IMG/VR virus record: IMGVR_UViG_3300022929_000029
Span: 1 to 57,282 of that record
From: a virus
Length of the DNA stretch: 57,282 bases
Strand: one strand, 5' to 3'
The position numbers and the translations under genes are program-made. Under the pieces are notes generated by a model. The model had not been told where the DNA came from. It made no database searches and saw only the letters and a program-made list of their open reading frames with translations. Positions 54,556-57,282 of the stretch are shown here, piece after piece. Position 1 is the first letter of the stretch; every line of letters begins with the position of its first letter.

Positions 54556-56209
54556 GCCATCAGATATAGAAGTCAGACGTGAGGCATGTGATTGTGGATC
54601 GTCTGACGGTAGGGTTGTGTTCCAAGATGGACACAAGCATTGTTTCGTATGTGATAAACATTGGAAGGCTAACAGCATGGAATCAACAGCACAACAACAG
54701 ATCATACCAGTTCAGAAGAACTATGTACCTGTTACAGATAAGGGTGTGTTCGCACCTATTGCTGACCGCCGTATCAAGAAAGAAACGTGTGAGTTCTTTG
54801 GTGTCAAGGTAACTCTTGGTGCCAATGGAAATGTCATGGCACACCACTACCCATATTACGACAATGACAAGAGTATTGTCGCTAACAAAACAAGAACAGT
54901 CGAGAACAAAACATTTCGTTGTGAAGGTAACGTAACTAACGCAGCCTTGTTTGGACAGCAAAAGTTTAACAAGGGTGGTAAGTACATTACAATCTGTGAA
55001 GGTGAGGTAGATGCTATGTCTGCCTACGAACTGCTTGGTTCTAAGTGGCCTGTTGTATCTGTTAAGACAGGCGCACAAGGTTCTGTTCGTGATGTAAAAT
55101 CACAGTATGATTTCCTAAACTCTTTTGAAACTATTGTGATCTGTTTCGATAATGATGCTCCAGGAATTGAAGCTGCAAATAAGATTGCACAAATCTTTGA
55201 GCCTATGAAATGTAAGATCATGGACATGAAACTCAAAGATGCTAACGAATACCTGAAGCAGAACCAACGTGAAGAGTTTACTCGTGGCTGGTGGGCAGCA
55301 TCACCTTACACACCTGCAGGTATCATTCGTTTGTGTGATCATATTGATTCACTATTTGAAGAAGATGATAATGAAACTGTACTATATCCATTTGCTGGTC
55401 TAAATGAAAAGCTATATGGAATGCGTACAGGTGAACTCGTTACCATCACTGCAGGTACAGGAGCCGGAAAGACTAGCATGATGTACGAACTAGAGTATCA
55501 CATGCTAAAGAATACAGATGCAAACATTGGCATCATTCACTTGGAAGAAAACAAAAAGCAGACTATGTTCCATCTGATGTCCATCCCTGCTAACGATAGG
55601 CTCTTCATTAAAGAAGAACGTAAGAAGTATACAAGGGATCAGCTTCAGCCATACATTGAGGATACAATCCAGAACCCACGACTAATATCCTTCAACCACT
55701 TTGGATCTATCACAACTGATGAGATCCTGTCTCGTGTACGTTACATGGTCAAAGCTATGGACTGTAAGTTCATTGTCATTGATCACCTATCTATCTTGGT
55801 GTCAGGATTGGACGATGGTGATGAGCGTAGGAACATTGACATGCTGATGACTAAGCTACGTTCACTTGTAGAAGAGACACAGTGTGGTATGCTTCTGGTG
55901 TCACACCTACGGCGTGGCTCTGGTGATCAGGGAACAGAACAAGGTAAAGAAATATCCTTGTCTATGCTTCGTGGATCACATAGCATTGCACAGCTTTCAG
56001 ATGCTGTCATAGGGCTTGAACGTGACCAACAGGCTGATGACCCTGTAGCAGCCAATACAACCACTGTACGTGTCCTGAAGAACCGTTATGCAGGTGATAC
56101 AGGTGTAGCTACATACCTTCTTTACGACAAGACTACAGGACGTATGGCAGAGATTGATAATCCCTTCGATGCCAAAGCAAATGAACCAGACATTGGAGAT
56201 TATATATAA
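54539..56209 (+). CDS. T7 gp4-like primase-helicase
   Basis: 556 residues from the ATG at 54539 (AAGGAG nine bases before). Residues 15-40 form the zinc site CDCGSSDGRVVF then HKHCFVC, clearly like T7 gp4, but with CxC in place of the usual CxxC. The TOPRIM part follows (ITICEGEVDAMSAYELLG; VICFDNDAPGIEAANK). The RecA-like helicase has Walker A TAGTGAGKTS (about 305), FIVIDHLS as Walker B, and SHLRR further on. It unwinds the fork and makes primers for the polymerase. Confidence 0.93.
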   Translation: MMTDRKPSDIEVRREACDCGSSDGRVVFQDGHKHCFVCDKHWKANSMESTAQQQIIPVQKNYVPVTDKGVFAPIADRRIKKETCEFFGVKVTLGANGNVMAHHYPYYDNDKSIVANKTRTVENKTFRCEGNVTNAALFGQQKFNKGGKYITICEGEVDAMSAYELLGSKWPVVSVKTGAQGSVRDVKSQYDFLNSFETIVICFDNDAPGIEAANKIAQIFEPMKCKIMDMKLKDANEYLKQNQREEFTRGWWAASPYTPAGIIRLCDHIDSLFEEDDNETVLYPFAGLNEKLYGMRTGELVTITAGTGAGKTSMMYELEYHMLKNTDANIGIIHLEENKKQTMFHLMSIPANDRLFIKEERKKYTRDQLQPYIEDTIQNPRLISFNHFGSITTDEILSRVRYMVKAMDCKFIVIDHLSILVSGLDDGDERRNIDMLMTKLRSLVEETQCGMLLVSHLRRGSGDQGTEQGKEISLSMLRGSHSIAQLSDAVIGLERDQQADDPVAANTTTVRVLKNRYAGDTGVATYLLYDKTTGRMAEIDNPFDAKANEPDIGDYI

Positions 56210-56679
56210 TGTTACAGCCGATCAAAGGTGCAGTGAACATACCGTTCTCAAAGCACAGATATCAACTCGCAGATCAGTCAGCTAAAGATGTGATCATGGA
56301 CTATCTAATTAAGAATGGTCATACAATTACTGATAGTGAAGAAGATTTTTCTGTTGACATTAAATCAGAAAAGAATTATAATTCGTACTTCAGTGAGGTT
56401 GAAGTTAAGTTCTCATGGAGTGGTGACTGGAACCCAAACTGGAAAGAGATACGAATACCTTATCGTAAACACAAGCTAATCAATAAGGTTAAATCAATTG
56501 GAAAAGATAACTCCTTCTTTAACTTTTACATTCTTCGTTCTGACCTCAAGGCTGCATGGCGTATCAAAGATGACGTAGTTGCAGCGTCAGAAGTTAAAGA
56601 AGCTAAAGGAAGATACATTAAAAAAGGCGAACACTTTTTTCACATCCCTTATGAGAAAGCGATATTGATAGAACTATGA
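56209..56679 (+). CDS. Putative PD-(D/E)XK-like phage protein
   Basis: 156 residues between primase-helicase and polymerase. DFSVDIKSEKNYNSYFSEVE followed by VKF gives a D...ExK arrangement (about residues 47-67) like a small nuclease. The C-terminal YIKKGEHFFHIPYEKAILIE looks like a closing beta unit. A replication-linked nuclease is plausible. Coupled on both sides (1 and 4 nt overlaps). Confidence 0.45.
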   Translation: MLQPIKGAVNIPFSKHRYQLADQSAKDVIMDYLIKNGHTITDSEEDFSVDIKSEKNYNSYFSEVEVKFSWSGDWNPNWKEIRIPYRKHKLINKVKSIGKDNSFFNFYILRSDLKAAWRIKDDVVAASEVKEAKGRYIKKGEHFFHIPYEKAILIEL

Positions 56680-57282
56680 AACGTATAGCACTTGACATTG
56701 AAACAGATGGTATTGACGCAAAGGTAGTACACTGTGTATGTGGTCAAGATGTAGATACAGGAGAAAGGTTTGAGTGGCATGAAAATAACAATGGCTTTGA
56801 CAGCCTGCCTAGATTACTATCTACATATGATGTTATTGTTATGCACAATGGCGTATCATTTGATGCACCAGTATTAAACAAACTACTAGACGCAAAGATA
56901 CCTCTGTCTAAGATACGTGATACTCTAATACTATCACAGATTGTAGACCCTTCCCTAGAGAATGGACATAGCTTGAAAGCTTGGGGTCAAAGACTAGGGG
57001 AATACAAAATGGATTACTCTGACTTTTCTCAGTTTAGCATGGAGATGTTAGAGTATTGCAGACAGGATGTTGAAGTAACTATTAAGTTATACAAACACCT
57101 GTTGCCTAAACTACAGAAGTTCTCTGCTAGGTCTATCAAACTAGAGCATGACATACGTGCCATCATAGACCGACAAGAGAAGAATGGATTCAGCCTTGAT
57201 ATACCAAAGGCTTCTATCCTTGTAGCTAAACTTGCAGAAGAAGCTGCGGATATCGAACAAGAGATGCAGGAAATCTTCCCGC
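56676..57282 (+). CDS. Family A DNA polymerase, N-terminal 3'-5' exonuclease part (cut by contig end)
   Basis: The first 202 codons of the polymerase that continues at base 2. Exo I ALDIETDG (D7, E9), Exo II MHNGVSFDAPVL and Exo III YCRQDVEVT are complete, so proofreading should be active. It starts with an ATGA overlap. Joined at the overlap (57133 to 1) the frame is kept and gives 552 residues. Unlike the HMO-2011 type polymerase I know of, no DnaJ-like zinc insert is visible between exonuclease and polymerase parts. Confidence 0.95.
   Translation, partial: MKRIALDIETDGIDAKVVHCVCGQDVDTGERFEWHENNNGFDSLPRLLSTYDVIVMHNGVSFDAPVLNKLLDAKIPLSKIRDTLILSQIVDPSLENGHSLKAWGQRLGEYKMDYSDFSQFSMEMLEYCRQDVEVTIKLYKHLLPKLQKFSARSIKLEHDIRAIIDRQEKNGFSLDIPKASILVAKLAEEAADIEQEMQEIFP
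57134..57282. repeat. Right copy of contig-terminal overlap
   Basis: Matches 1-149. The last 29 bases differ from the left copy at six positions, each a synonymous third-position change in the polymerase gene (for example CAG/CAA, TTT/TTC). The two contig ends therefore come from slightly different strains. Confidence 0.9.

Noticed and set aside
56209-56679. Calling the gene before the polymerase a confirmed nuclease
   Set aside because: Only a weak D...ExK pattern is visible, so it is kept as putative.

Overview
This window is a complete, AT-rich genome of a tailed marine-type phage, probably a podovirus, written as a linear contig. Its first 149 bases recur at the end (1-149 and 57134-57282). 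A T7-like DNA polymerase gene is cut by the contig ends, with its N-terminus at 56676-57282 and its C-terminus at 2-1201. Joining the ends once gives an in-frame 552-residue polymerase and a circular map of about 57,133 bp. I find no integrase, excisionase, phage RNA polymerase or tape-measure gene. The replication genes are T7-like (primase-helicase, polymerase, endonuclease I). The polymerase has Tyr at the position equivalent to E. coli PolI Phe762. Together these point to a virulent, short-tailed phage that uses host sigma70-type RNA polymerase; several promoters match TTGACA-N17-TATAAT exactly or nearly so. A gene-transfer-agent-type 3TM holin and a cluster of GAAC-N7-GAAC sites (the alphaproteobacterial LexA box) suggest an alphaproteobacterial host. 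The host group is an inference.

Layout. There is one divergence point (45.3-46.36 kb) and one convergence point (about 9.45 kb). Rightward from 46.36 kb comes the early arm. It holds about 30 small, tightly coupled genes, including an HhH-glycosylase-like protein, a C5 cytosine methyltransferase, an ArfA-like ribosome-rescue peptide and MazG. The primase-helicase, a putative nuclease and the polymerase follow. Across the contig join the arm continues with SSB, a DUF3310 protein, a Cas4/RecB-like nuclease, T7-type endonuclease I, a class II ribonucleotide reductase, a glycosyltransferase, a three-domain glycosyltransferase-methyltransferase-DUF115 protein and the small terminase subunit. Leftward from 45.3 kb to 9.4 kb runs the virion and lysis arm. 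Its order is TerL, portal, two related head-region proteins, a GroES-like co-chaperonin, scaffold, major capsid protein with an intrinsic terminator, adaptor proteins, a set of small basic proteins, tail fibres, neck/tail protein, internal/ejection proteins, and a lysis group (2TM protein, GH24 endolysin, 3TM holin).

How the genes work together. The early arm supplies nucleotides (RNR, MazG and nucleases that can recycle DNA) and a T7-style replisome. The methyltransferase probably protects phage DNA. The glycosyltransferase cassette, which has its own consensus promoter, probably modifies a glycan or a virion component. The late arm is probably read from a promoter overlapping the early promoter at 45.36-45.41 kb plus internal promoters with TTGTNT -35 boxes. 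The most unusual part is the 1.06 kb non-coding region at the divergence point. It contains overlapping opposed promoters, at least four GTCAA-N4-TTGAC palindromes, a four-unit GAAC array with an exact 11-bp period plus two more GAAC pairs, and several tandem and inverted repeats. I read it as the main control region and possible replication origin.
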